Source of the DNA: Clostridia bacterium
Lineage (GTDB): Bacteria > Bacillota > Clostridia > Christensenellales > Aristaeellaceae
Direction of reading: 5' to 3'
Length of the DNA: 32,943 bases
Assembly (NCBI GenBank): GCA_017476605.1
Contig: JAFUZM010000051.1
Location: 1 to 32,943 of the forward strand
Shown here: positions 25,060 to 32,624 of the stretch, in pieces
How the letters are laid out: every line of letters starts with the position of its first letter
Position numbering within the stretch: position 1 is the first letter of the stretch
Made by a program: the position numbers and the translations under genes
The notes under the pieces: model-generated
What the model was told of the DNA's origin: nothing
Databases searched by the model: none
What the model saw: the letters and a program-made list of their open reading frames with translations, nothing else

Positions 25060-25067
25060 GTGGATAA
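24854..25067. promoter_or_regulatory. Cluster of four perfect DnaA boxes, possible replication origin or DnaA titration site
   Basis: TTATCCACA occurs on the + strand at 24854-24862 and on the - strand at 24889-24897, 24953-24961 and 25059-25067. Looser copies are TGTGGGGAA (24975-24983) and TGTGGACAT (24986-24994). Four exact copies of a 9-mer in 214 bases is far above chance. The 500-bp gap has no gene and is AT-rich. dnaA and dnaN are not in the window, which is unusual for a chromosomal origin but not excluded. The bases from 25070 to 25279 show nothing I recognise. Confidence 0.75.
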
Positions 25068-25279
25068 GTCCATTGTTCCAGGGCTCATTTCATATGCCAG
25101 GAAAGCTATGATAGTCAAAAGCTGTGCTGACAAGAGACGAGACTGATATCTGTTTTCACCGGAACAACGTCTTGATTAGATGCGAAACTGTTAAACGCTA
25201 CGATTTGATTGGTATTGTTGAGGATGTTGATCTTCTTTCAAAATAGTGTGACTTTTTAGCTGAGCAAATGTGATGAATC

Positions 25280-25308
25280 TTGTCCTTTTAAGAGGATTTT
25301 GATACAAT
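25280..25308 (+). promoter_or_regulatory. Candidate extended -10 promoter of the third ATPase-like gene
   Basis: TTGTCC (25280-25285), a 17-base spacer and TACAAT (25303-25308), with TG one base before the -10. It would start transcription near 25315, ~35 bases before the ATG at 25350. Confidence 0.6.
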
Positions 25309-25349
25309 TGTTGACAGATAAATTGCACTATCATAAAGGGGGGATGGGC

Positions 25350-27032
25350 ATGGGAATCAGAATTCAATCTTCAGAGGATGATTTTCGGATGCTGAGGAAG
25401 AGCGGTGCTTATTATGTTGATAAGACAGATCTGATTGCAGAATACTTAGATCAACATTTTGAAAGAGCAGTGCTGTTTGCCCGCCCACGCAGATTTGGGA
25501 AAACACTGACGATGACGATGTTTCGGGATTTCCTGGACATCCGGCAGAATAGTAGAGAGATTTTCAGTGGACTCAGGATTATGGAGCATTCGGATGTGGT
25601 GGCAGAATACATGAACCAGTATCCGGTCATTTTCCTTTCTTTGAAAGAAATCTCTGGAAGAACAATGGAAAATGTTCTTCAGAAACTACGTATTGAAGTC
25701 TCGAAGGTATGTGAGCAGCATAGATATCTCATGGAAAGCCCTGAGGTCAGTCAGGCAAGAAAGACGCAATTTGATAAGCTGATCAATCAGGCTGCATCAC
25801 AGGATAATACCGAACAGGCATTGGATTTGATTGCGCAGATGCTGAATGCACACTTTGGTAAGCCGGCGTTTGTGATCATAGATGAATATGATGTTCCTAT
25901 AGCAAAAGCGTATGGGACCGAATTCTATGAACAAGTTCGGGACATGATTGAACAGATACTCAGCTATGTCTGTAAAACAAACAGCAGCGTAAAAGCGGTA
26001 ATCCTCTCAGGATATTTGTTTACAGTAAAAAACAGTACCTATACAGGTGTAAACAATATCAAGCCATATACGGTGCTGTCTCCTTTGTATGCTTCCTGTA
26101 TCGGTTTCACAGATGAGAATGTCCAAAGACTACTGATGGATGCAGGCATTCCGGAAAGTTACGATATCACAGCTGAATGGTATGATGGATATTATTTTGG
26201 CAGAGACAGGATGTATTGCCCATGGGATGTATTATCGTTTGTCCAGTCGAAACTGGATGGTTCGTACAGTGACAAGATGGGACCGGAAAGCTATTGGGTT
26301 AATACATCCTTTACGACGCAGAATTTGATCCACGGTTTTTTTGGTAAGACATCGGAGGTAAATGAACGCTTTGAGGAACTGCTTGCAGGGAAAACGATTG
26401 AGTGTGTCATCAATGAGCATGTGCCTTATCATGAGATTCATGAAAATGGGGAAAATCTGTGGTCTGCTTTGCTGGAAACTGGATATTTAACTAAGGCAAT
26501 TCCTGAAAAAATGCAAATCATGCCCTTGCGCATTCCAAACAGAGAAATACAGGACGTGTTTCGGCGTGAGGTCTGGCAGTACTTTAAAACCAAAGTAGAT
26601 AATGGCTTTGTAAGTGATCTGGTAAGCAGCTTATGGGCAGGAGAAATAAATAAGGCAGAGGCTGTGCTCTGCCAGATTCTTGAGGCGACAATTTCCTTTT
26701 ATCATGAATATCATGAGTATAGCTATCATCTGATCTTGGATGGTTTTTTTACTGGTATTGGTTATCGGGTACAATCTGAGCGGGAGACAGGATATGGCAG
26801 AAGTGACTTGATTGTTCTAGATCCCGGACGGAACAGAAGCATGATTCTTGAGCTAAAACATGTTCAGGCTGAATCGGAGATGAACACGGCGCTCAAAGAA
26901 GCAGCAAGTCAGATAATTCAAAAGAAATATGAGAGTGTACTGAGGTATGAGGGATATACTACGAGGCTAAAATATGCTATGGCTTTTTATGACAAGCGTG
27001 CACGTATAAGGGATTCGTCCTTCGTTGGCTGA
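25350..27032 (+). CDS. AAA-ATPase-like protein with PD-(D/E)XK nuclease-like C-terminus
   Basis: A 560-residue protein of the same architecture as the one at 12993-14567. It has GAYYVDKTDLI, the P-loop variant RPRRFGKT at residues 45-52 (the same position as in the other copy), Walker B FVIIDEYDVPI, a middle region with WYDGYYFG (conserved in the family), and a C-terminal GYGRSDLIVLD followed by MILELKHV, the D...ExK nuclease signature. Sequence identity between the two looks low outside motifs, so they are distant paralogues or separate acquisitions. AAGGGGGG at 25336-25343 supports the ATG at 25350 over the TTG at 25299 and the ATG at 25344. It stands alone between the DnaA-box region and a strong terminator. 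Function is unknown. Confidence 0.9.
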   Translation: MGIRIQSSEDDFRMLRKSGAYYVDKTDLIAEYLDQHFERAVLFARPRRFGKTLTMTMFRDFLDIRQNSREIFSGLRIMEHSDVVAEYMNQYPVIFLSLKEISGRTMENVLQKLRIEVSKVCEQHRYLMESPEVSQARKTQFDKLINQAASQDNTEQALDLIAQMLNAHFGKPAFVIIDEYDVPIAKAYGTEFYEQVRDMIEQILSYVCKTNSSVKAVILSGYLFTVKNSTYTGVNNIKPYTVLSPLYASCIGFTDENVQRLLMDAGIPESYDITAEWYDGYYFGRDRMYCPWDVLSFVQSKLDGSYSDKMGPESYWVNTSFTTQNLIHGFFGKTSEVNERFEELLAGKTIECVINEHVPYHEIHENGENLWSALLETGYLTKAIPEKMQIMPLRIPNREIQDVFRREVWQYFKTKVDNGFVSDLVSSLWAGEINKAEAVLCQILEATISFYHEYHEYSYHLILDGFFTGIGYRVQSERETGYGRSDLIVLDPGRNRSMILELKHVQAESEMNTALKEAASQIIQKKYESVLRYEGYTTRLKYAMAFYDKRARIRDSSFVG

Positions 27033-27065
27033 AGATCCGGATGAGGGACAGCTGGCATTTTCTCG

Positions 27066-27115
27066 TCAGGTTGGCGGCTCCGCTTCGGTAAGATGGGGTC
27101 GCCAACCTGATTTTT
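27066..27115 (+). terminator. Intrinsic terminator after the third ATPase-like gene
   Basis: CAGGTTGGCG (27067-27076) and CGCCAACCTG (27100-27109) form a perfect 10-bp stem, extended by a T-A pair, and are followed by TTTTT at 27111-27115. It separates this gene from the catabolic operon. Confidence 0.88.
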
Positions 27116-27185
27116 GGATGGTGCAGTATGCCGCACCGCTTTTAAGCCAGAACAGATGATTTTTTCTACTTGAATTCAAAATTTA

Positions 27186-27238
27186 TCCACCATCTTGAAA
27201 AAATGTTTGGTTTCTATTTCTGAACTTGGCGCTATACT
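27186..27238 (+). promoter_or_regulatory. Promoter of the deoC-GH105 operon with upstream TCCACC element
   Basis: The -10 is TATACT (27233-27238) with a poor -35. An upstream element begins with TCCACC at 27186-27191, continues into an A-rich stretch, and lies exactly 47 bases before the -10. The same element at the same distance precedes the solute-binding protein gene at 32521. A weak -35 plus a fixed upstream box suggests an activator. The rest of the 27033-27335 gap holds only the terminator and a ~90-nt leader. Confidence 0.6.
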
Positions 27239-27335
27239 AAAGGCAGCATAGGAAAGGTATCAGGACTGGGGCGAAACCGAATACTCCCGGGAGGAAAAAG
27301 GCTTTCGGGTATAAAGAAAAAGGAAGGGATAGAAC

Positions 27336-28022
27336 ATGAATCAGAAATTGACACGGGACCAATTGGCGGGAATGATTGACCATACCTTTTTGAAGGCATA
27401 TGCCACACATCAGGATTTGGATAAACTGTGCGATGAGGCAAGCACCAATCACTTTGCCATGGTGGCCATCAATTCCTCACCGGTCAGGTATTGCAAGGAA
27501 AAGCTGTCCGGAACAGGTGTGCATGTCGGTGCGGCGATTTCATTCCCGCTTGGACAGACGACCATTGAAGCAAAGGCGTTTGAAACACGGAAGGCCATTG
27601 AGGATGGCGCGGATGAAATCGACTATGTGCTCAACATCGGGGAACTTAAGATGGGAAACCTTTCGTATATCCGAAAGGAAATGGAGACCATCGTGGGTAT
27701 CTGCCGGGAACATCATGTTATCTGTAAGGTGATCTTTGAGAACTGCTACCTGACGAGTGAGGAGATTCAAAAAGCCGCAGAGATTGCCCGTGAGGTAAAG
27801 CCGGATTTTATTAAGACATCGACGGGTTTTGGGACATCCGGGGCAAAAGTAGAGGATGTGCGTCTGATGAAAGAGACCGTTGGCGATCTGGTTAAGGTGA
27901 AGGCCGCCGGCGGTATCCGGGATCTTAAGACCTGCCTTGCGATGATTGAGGCGGGGGCAACACGAATCGGAACCAGCAGCGGCATCGAGATTTGTCGTCA
28001 GCTTGAGGAAATGGAGGCATAA
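27336..28022 (+). CDS. deoC: Deoxyribose-phosphate aldolase
   Basis: A 228-residue class I aldolase of normal DeoC length. DeoC splits 2-deoxyribose 5-phosphate into acetaldehyde and glyceraldehyde 3-phosphate. The Schiff-base lysine is K160 in [12 protein letters not shown]; the partner lysine is K189 in [11 protein letters not shown]; the conserved D96 lies in [12 protein letters not shown]. All expected active-site residues appear present. AAGGAAGGG lies upstream of the ATG at 27336. It is the first gene of a five-gene operon; the next start is 2 bases after its stop. The operon has no nucleoside phosphorylase or phosphopentomutase, so the enzyme probably serves a sugar pathway rather than nucleoside salvage, and its true substrate may be a related deoxy-sugar phosphate. 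Confidence 0.93.
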   Translation: MNQKLTRDQLAGMIDHTFLKAYATHQDLDKLCDEASTNHFAMVAINSSPVRYCKEKLSGTGVHVGAAISFPLGQTTIEAKAFETRKAIEDGADEIDYVLNIGELKMGNLSYIRKEMETIVGICREHHVICKVIFENCYLTSEEIQKAAEIAREVKPDFIKTSTGFGTSGAKVEDVRLMKETVGDLVKVKAAGGIRDLKTCLAMIEAGATRIGTSSGIEICRQLEEMEA

Positions 28023-28024
28023 TC

Positions 28025-29029
28025 ATGCAGCAGTCAAGACTTTTTACTCTGCTTCCGGAAGAATATGTATGTACGCCGGACAGCATGGCCATTGACCGGG
28101 AGGGAAACCTGATTGTTTCCTGTCCGAACTATGCGGATGATCAGATGTCCGGATGTGTGATTCGGATTGATAAGAACAAGAATATTACCAAGTGGTTTGA
28201 TGTTCCTGTACATCCGGAGACGGGAATTGCCAGAAACATGGGCATTTGCTTTGATGACAACGATAACCTCTACATCTGTGATAACCAGGGATGGTCCGGG
28301 AAAGAGGAGCTGGTGTTCAAGGGCAGAATGCTGAAAGTTTCCTTTAATGAAGATGGCAGCGTACGGGAATGGCATACCATTGCAGATGGGATGGAGCATC
28401 CCAATGGATGCAAGATTTATAAGGGCTGGCTGTATGTCACACAGAGCCTTCTTTCGAAGGTGCCATGTGATGAAGGCCTCATGAGCTGTGTCTATCGTTT
28501 CCCGTTGGATGGACGGGACATTCATGTCACGAATACACTGGCGGGTGAACATATCTTTGCCACGTTTATCACGCGCAATCCAAAGTGCGTATATGGCGTG
28601 GATGGCATTGAAATTGACCGGGCCGGCAATCTCTATATTGGCAATTATGGGGATGCAGAGGTTGAAAAGTTCGTTTTGGATGAAAACGGAGACATGGTCA
28701 GTCGGTCTCTGTATGGACGTAATCCGGAGGAACTCAATTCTACGGATGGCATGATCATGGATGAGGAAACGGGAATTCTCTATATTGCAGACTTTAATCA
28801 TAATGCCATCGTGGCGATGGATCGCAGCGGAAAGGTGGCCCGGGTTGCGCAGTCCCCGGACTGTGATGGACTCCATGGTGAGCTGGATCAGCCGGGCGAG
28901 CCCATCATCTGGGAGGGAAGGATCGTTGCCAGCTGCTTTGATCTGGTGACCGACGAAACCAAGTTTAATACCGCACATGAAATGCCTGCCACCATGGCGG
29001 AGCTGGACCTTTTGAGGGAAATGCCATGA
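28025..29029 (+). CDS. SMP-30/gluconolactonase-like protein
   Basis: A 334-residue six-bladed beta-propeller of the SMP-30/gluconolactonase/LRE group. Repeated blade motifs are visible: DSMAIDREGNLIVSC, FDDNDNLYICDNQG, DGIEIDRAGNLYIGNYGD and EETGILYIADFNHNAIVAMD. Family members hydrolyse sugar lactones in a calcium-dependent way; here the acidic residues near the blade ends could bind the metal. No signal peptide is present, so it acts in the cytoplasm. GGAGG within the end of deoC (28014-28018) serves as ribosome site. Its stop overlaps the kinase start (ATGA), so expression is coupled. A lactonase step after the dehydrogenase of the same operon is the natural inference; the lactone is not known. 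Confidence 0.85.
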   Translation: MQQSRLFTLLPEEYVCTPDSMAIDREGNLIVSCPNYADDQMSGCVIRIDKNKNITKWFDVPVHPETGIARNMGICFDDNDNLYICDNQGWSGKEELVFKGRMLKVSFNEDGSVREWHTIADGMEHPNGCKIYKGWLYVTQSLLSKVPCDEGLMSCVYRFPLDGRDIHVTNTLAGEHIFATFITRNPKCVYGVDGIEIDRAGNLYIGNYGDAEVEKFVLDENGDMVSRSLYGRNPEELNSTDGMIMDEETGILYIADFNHNAIVAMDRSGKVARVAQSPDCDGLHGELDQPGEPIIWEGRIVASCFDLVTDETKFNTAHEMPATMAELDLLREMP

Positions 29030-30531
29030 AACTGCTTCTTGCGCACGATATAGGGACATCCGGAGACAAGGCATCTCTGTTTACCGAGGATGGCACGCAG
29101 ATCGGAAATTACACAAGAGCATATCCGCTTTATCAAAGCTCTCAGTTCGAGGTGGAGCAGGACCCCGAGGACTGGTGGCAGGCTGTCTGTGATTCTACCC
29201 GGTGGCTGATCAATCACTATCACATTGACCCGGAGGAGATTGCGGCGGTGAGCTTTTCCGGACAGATGATGGGATGCCTGCCGCTTTCATCAGATGGGGA
29301 ACCGCTGATGCGCGCCATGATCTGGGCCGACCAGAGAGCACAGAGGGAAACCGCGAGACTTGAGGAAGCGCTTCCGCAGGAGCGCTTCTACCGAATTTCC
29401 GGACATCTCAATACGCCGAGCTATGGCATTCAGAAGGCTATGTGGATTAAGGAGAACCGTCCGGACATCTATGCGGAAACATGGAAGTTTGTGAACGCAA
29501 AGGACTACATTGTGTACCGCCTGACCGGCATCTGCCGGACAGATCCGTCGGATGCCAATGGCATGGACTGCCTTGACCTTCGTGCACGCACATGGTCTGA
29601 GGAAATCCTGGCGGCGGCCGGCATTGACCCACAGAAGATGCCGGAGATTGTTGAGGCCACACATGTCGTGGGCATGGTGACATCGGAGGCAGCCGGACAG
29701 ACGGGCCTCAGCCAAAGGACCAAGGTGGTCATGGGTGTCGGAGACGGGATTTCGGCCAACATCGGCGCCGGAAGCGTGAAACCAGGACGGGCGTATGTCT
29801 GCCTTGGAACATCTGCCTGGGTGGCCTCCACGTCAGAGGAGATCCTGATGGACAGTCAGCGCCGCAATGTCTGCTGGGCACATGCCGTTCCGGGCATGGT
29901 GGCCCCGAATGCAACAATGCAGTATGCCGGCGGGGCATATAACTGGTTTAAAAACACCATTGGGACGGAGGAAATCGAAAAGGCCCGGGCACTTGGTACA
30001 TCGCCATACGTTCTTTTGAATGAGGAGGCAAAGCGCGCAGCACCGGGAGCCGGGGGCGTCATTTTTCTGCCGCATCTGATGGGCGAACGGGCCCCCAGAT
30101 GGAATCCGCATGCCAAGGGTGCCTATCTTGGACTTACGGCATCGACGACAAGGGAAGAACTGGTCCGGGCAACCCTTGAGGGCATTTCTCTCAATCTGGC
30201 TCTTTGCCTTGAGGTGATTAACCAGCGGCATGACATTACGGAAATGACGGTCATTGGCGGCGGCGCCAAGGGTGACATCTGGTGTCAGATTCTGGCAGAT
30301 TGCTTTGATATGCCGGTTCGGATTCCGACAAACCTCGAGGATGCCGGGTCCATGGGTGCGGCGATTCTTGCAGGCATCGGCGCCGGAATCTACGAAGGCT
30401 TTGATGCGGTAGACCGGTTCGTGGGAACGGATCGGATCATTGATCCGGATGAGACAGGGCGTGCCATGATGCGGGAGCATCGCATTTTGCTGGACAGTTA
30501 CTATAAGGCACTTGAACCTTTCTTTAAATAA
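29026..30531 (+). CDS. FGGY family carbohydrate kinase (xylulokinase-like)
   Basis: A 501-residue kinase of the FGGY family, which phosphorylates ketoses, polyols or related sugars with ATP. The N-terminal domain begins LLLAHDIGTSGDKASLF; substrate-side motifs include SFSGQMMGCLPL and MIWADQRAQRE; the catalytic aspartate is in GVGDGISANIGAGSVKPG; the second ATPase block is TVIGGGAKGDIWCQILAD, and ILAGIGAGIYEG follows. Length and motifs are closest to xylulokinases, but specificity within FGGY cannot be called from sequence. The gene overlaps the SMP-30-like gene by 4 bases and is followed by the dehydrogenase after 11 bases. It probably phosphorylates the product that the DeoC-type aldolase then cleaves. 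Confidence 0.9.
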   Translation: MKLLLAHDIGTSGDKASLFTEDGTQIGNYTRAYPLYQSSQFEVEQDPEDWWQAVCDSTRWLINHYHIDPEEIAAVSFSGQMMGCLPLSSDGEPLMRAMIWADQRAQRETARLEEALPQERFYRISGHLNTPSYGIQKAMWIKENRPDIYAETWKFVNAKDYIVYRLTGICRTDPSDANGMDCLDLRARTWSEEILAAAGIDPQKMPEIVEATHVVGMVTSEAAGQTGLSQRTKVVMGVGDGISANIGAGSVKPGRAYVCLGTSAWVASTSEEILMDSQRRNVCWAHAVPGMVAPNATMQYAGGAYNWFKNTIGTEEIEKARALGTSPYVLLNEEAKRAAPGAGGVIFLPHLMGERAPRWNPHAKGAYLGLTASTTREELVRATLEGISLNLALCLEVINQRHDITEMTVIGGGAKGDIWCQILADCFDMPVRIPTNLEDAGSMGAAILAGIGAGIYEGFDAVDRFVGTDRIIDPDETGRAMMREHRILLDSYYKALEPFFK

Positions 30532-30542
30532 GAGGCAAAACA

Positions 30543-31580
30543 ATGAAAACACTGATTTGTGATGCAGACGGAACGCTTTCTGTGAAAGAGATTCCGCTGC
30601 CGGGTTATTCGGAAAAACAGGCACTGGTAAAAACCATTGCCTGTGGCATCTGTAATGGGACAGATGCCAAGCTGATTCATCGGGCCTTTAAGGGATTTCC
30701 GGTAAGCCGGTATCCCCTCATGCTGGGACATGAGGGCGTTGGCGAGGTCATAGAGGTTGGCAGCGAGGTAAAGAGCTTCAAGGTGGGGGATAAGGTCCTT
30801 CTGCCTTTTGTGGATGCAGACCCTGAAAAATATGGCACACTTGAGTCGGCGTGGGGCGCATACAGCGAGTATGCCGTTGTCACGGATCCGCTGGCATACC
30901 CAGAGGGAGAAGCCCCGGAGCATGCAATGGCGCAGACGGTATTGCCTCCATGGGTAAATCCGGTAGATGCAGCCATGATCGTGACTCTTCGCGAGGTGCT
31001 TAGCGCCGTACGGCGATTTGGAATCAGGGCAGGGAACAGCGTCGCCGTATTTGGATGCGGACCGGTCGGACTCACGTTCATTCGTTTTTTGAAGCTGCTG
31101 GGTGCCGGTCCCATTATTGCCTTTGACGTCGTGGATGATAAACTCGCTGTGGCCAAGGCAAATGGTGCAGATTACACGTTTAACTCCGGCAGGGAGGACG
31201 TATCTGAGGTTTTACATGGCATCTGTCCCAATGGTGCTCAGTTTGTCCTGGATGCAGTCGGTCTGACCAGCCTCATCAACCTTTCCATGGAGCTGCTCTG
31301 TGATCAGGGAAAGATGTGCTGCTATGGCATTGCACCGGTAACTCACATGGACATTGACTGGGAGAAGGCGCCGTACAACTGGACGCTTCAGTTCCAGCAG
31401 TTCCCGTCAAAGCGCGAGGAAGGGGAGGCAACGGAGCAGATCCTGACATGGCTGCGCGAGGGCACCATTTCTCTTAAGGACTATATCTCTGATTATTTCC
31501 CGTTTGAACATATTCTTGAGGCATTTGAAAAGCTGGAACGGCGGGAGATTGCCAAGAAGGGAATCGTCGTATATGACTGA
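30543..31580 (+). CDS. Zinc-dependent medium-chain alcohol/sugar dehydrogenase
   Basis: A 345-residue MDR dehydrogenase. The catalytic zinc site is C37 (in CGICNGTD), H63 and E64 (in LGHEGVGEV). The NAD(P) fold has VAVFGCGPVGLTFIRFLKLL and then FDVVDD, the acidic residue usually meaning NAD+. The four-cysteine structural zinc lobe of classical enzymes is missing; its place is taken by DADPEKYGTLESAWGAYSEY. This resembles some sorbitol or aldose dehydrogenase relatives. AAGAGG lies just upstream of the ATG. It probably oxidises the sugar or polyol released by the GH105 enzyme, giving a lactone or ketose for the neighbours. Its stop codon overlaps the next start (ATGACTGA). Confidence 0.9.
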   Translation: MKTLICDADGTLSVKEIPLPGYSEKQALVKTIACGICNGTDAKLIHRAFKGFPVSRYPLMLGHEGVGEVIEVGSEVKSFKVGDKVLLPFVDADPEKYGTLESAWGAYSEYAVVTDPLAYPEGEAPEHAMAQTVLPPWVNPVDAAMIVTLREVLSAVRRFGIRAGNSVAVFGCGPVGLTFIRFLKLLGAGPIIAFDVVDDKLAVAKANGADYTFNSGREDVSEVLHGICPNGAQFVLDAVGLTSLINLSMELLCDQGKMCCYGIAPVTHMDIDWEKAPYNWTLQFQQFPSKREEGEATEQILTWLREGTISLKDYISDYFPFEHILEAFEKLERREIAKKGIVVYD

Positions 31581-32517
31581 GAACATGGCGATGAGCCGGG
31601 CGGCAAAGGCTCTTCTGGCCATGCAGCGCTATTCCTGGGAACAGGGAATCACGATGCAGGCCTTTTATGAAATGGGGGATACGGAAACCGCGGTATTGCT
31701 GGCACTTGAGGCGGCACACCGGGCAATGGATGGACGCCCGGCGACCATTGGCGTCGTGGATGCGATTACGGATCCGGCCAGCTGTGGGGAAGTCATTGCA
31801 TGGGCAGCCAGGGAAACCGGGGACAAACGGTTGCAGGTGGCTGCAGAAAACCTGAAGCAATGGGTCCTTCATCGGGCCCCGAGAAGTGCCTCCGGCATTC
31901 TGTATCATCTTGATACCGGAACGGAATTCTGGGCGGATTCCTTCTATATGCTCCCGCCATATCTGTCGGCGATTGGTGAACATGAGATGGCGATCCACCA
32001 GTTTGAAGGATACTGGAAATGCCTGTATGACAGCAAAAGCGGTTTGCTCTCACACCGGTGGGATGATGGAGCGCAGCGCTTTACGACATCGGCGCACTGG
32101 GGAATTGGCAATGGATGGTGCCTTATGGCCATTGCACGGCTCATGGGAACACAGCCGGAGTCTCCGGAGCGGGAGGAGATCGGAAAGAAAGGGGAAGCAC
32201 TGCTTGAGGCTGTGCTGTCGACGGCAGATACAGAGGGAAACTTTCATTATATTCTTGACGACCCAACGACGTTTCCGGAGCTTGGAATTGCCCAGATGGC
32301 GGCCTATACGATTTACAGAGGCGTTCATGATCACTGGCTCGCGCCTGCCTGGTTTGGGAGAGCGGAGCCTCTGCGCATGAAAGCGGAGGCTGCGGAGGAC
32401 GAATATGGCATTATTCAGGGTGTATGCGGAGCACCGACCTTTGACTGCTCCGGCAGTGCACCGGAGCAGCAGGCCGTTTTCCTGATGATGGAAAACGCCT
32501 GGCGCAAATTTGAATGA
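31573..32517 (+). CDS. GH105 family unsaturated glycuronyl hydrolase
   Basis: A 314-residue cytoplasmic enzyme with the alpha6/alpha6 barrel pattern of GH105/GH88. These hydrolases remove the terminal 4,5-unsaturated uronic acid from oligosaccharides made by lyases, for example unsaturated rhamnogalacturonan disaccharide. The key aspartate is D122 in EFWADSFYMLPPY, as in the YteR/YesR group; HRWDDGAQRF and WGIGNGWCLMAIARL form further conserved barrel segments. The start at 31573 overlaps the dehydrogenase stop by 8 bases, so an upstream in-frame ATG at 31504 is rejected. Unsaturated rhamnogalacturonyl and unsaturated glucuronyl substrates both remain possible. It points to a pectin- or xylan-type substrate for the operon. 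No promoter separates it from the upstream genes. Confidence 0.88.
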   Translation: MTENMAMSRAAKALLAMQRYSWEQGITMQAFYEMGDTETAVLLALEAAHRAMDGRPATIGVVDAITDPASCGEVIAWAARETGDKRLQVAAENLKQWVLHRAPRSASGILYHLDTGTEFWADSFYMLPPYLSAIGEHEMAIHQFEGYWKCLYDSKSGLLSHRWDDGAQRFTTSAHWGIGNGWCLMAIARLMGTQPESPEREEIGKKGEALLEAVLSTADTEGNFHYILDDPTTFPELGIAQMAAYTIYRGVHDHWLAPAWFGRAEPLRMKAEAAEDEYGIIQGVCGAPTFDCSGSAPEQQAVFLMMENAWRKFE

Positions 32518-32520
32518 TTG

Positions 32521-32573
32521 TCCACCTTTTCAAAAAATCGTATGTTCAACCGCTTTTTTGGAAAGACTATAAT
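32521..32573 (+). promoter_or_regulatory. Promoter of the solute-binding protein gene with TCCACC element and inverted repeat
   Basis: TTCAAC (32545-32550), 17 bases, then TATAAT (32568-32573). TCCACC starts at 32521, 47 bases before the -10, as at the deoC promoter. CTTTTCAAAAAA (32526-32537) and TTTTTTGGAAAG (32554-32565) form an 11-of-12 inverted repeat around the -35, a possible operator. Confidence 0.7.
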
Positions 32574-32624
32574 GACCTCAACAGTTGCACGATATGTGCG
32601 ATGAAAAAGTTTTAGGAGGACATT

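Noticed and set aside
27183..27191. TTATCCACC as a fifth DnaA box
   Set aside because: It has one mismatch, stands alone, and is better explained as part of the promoter element shared with 32521.
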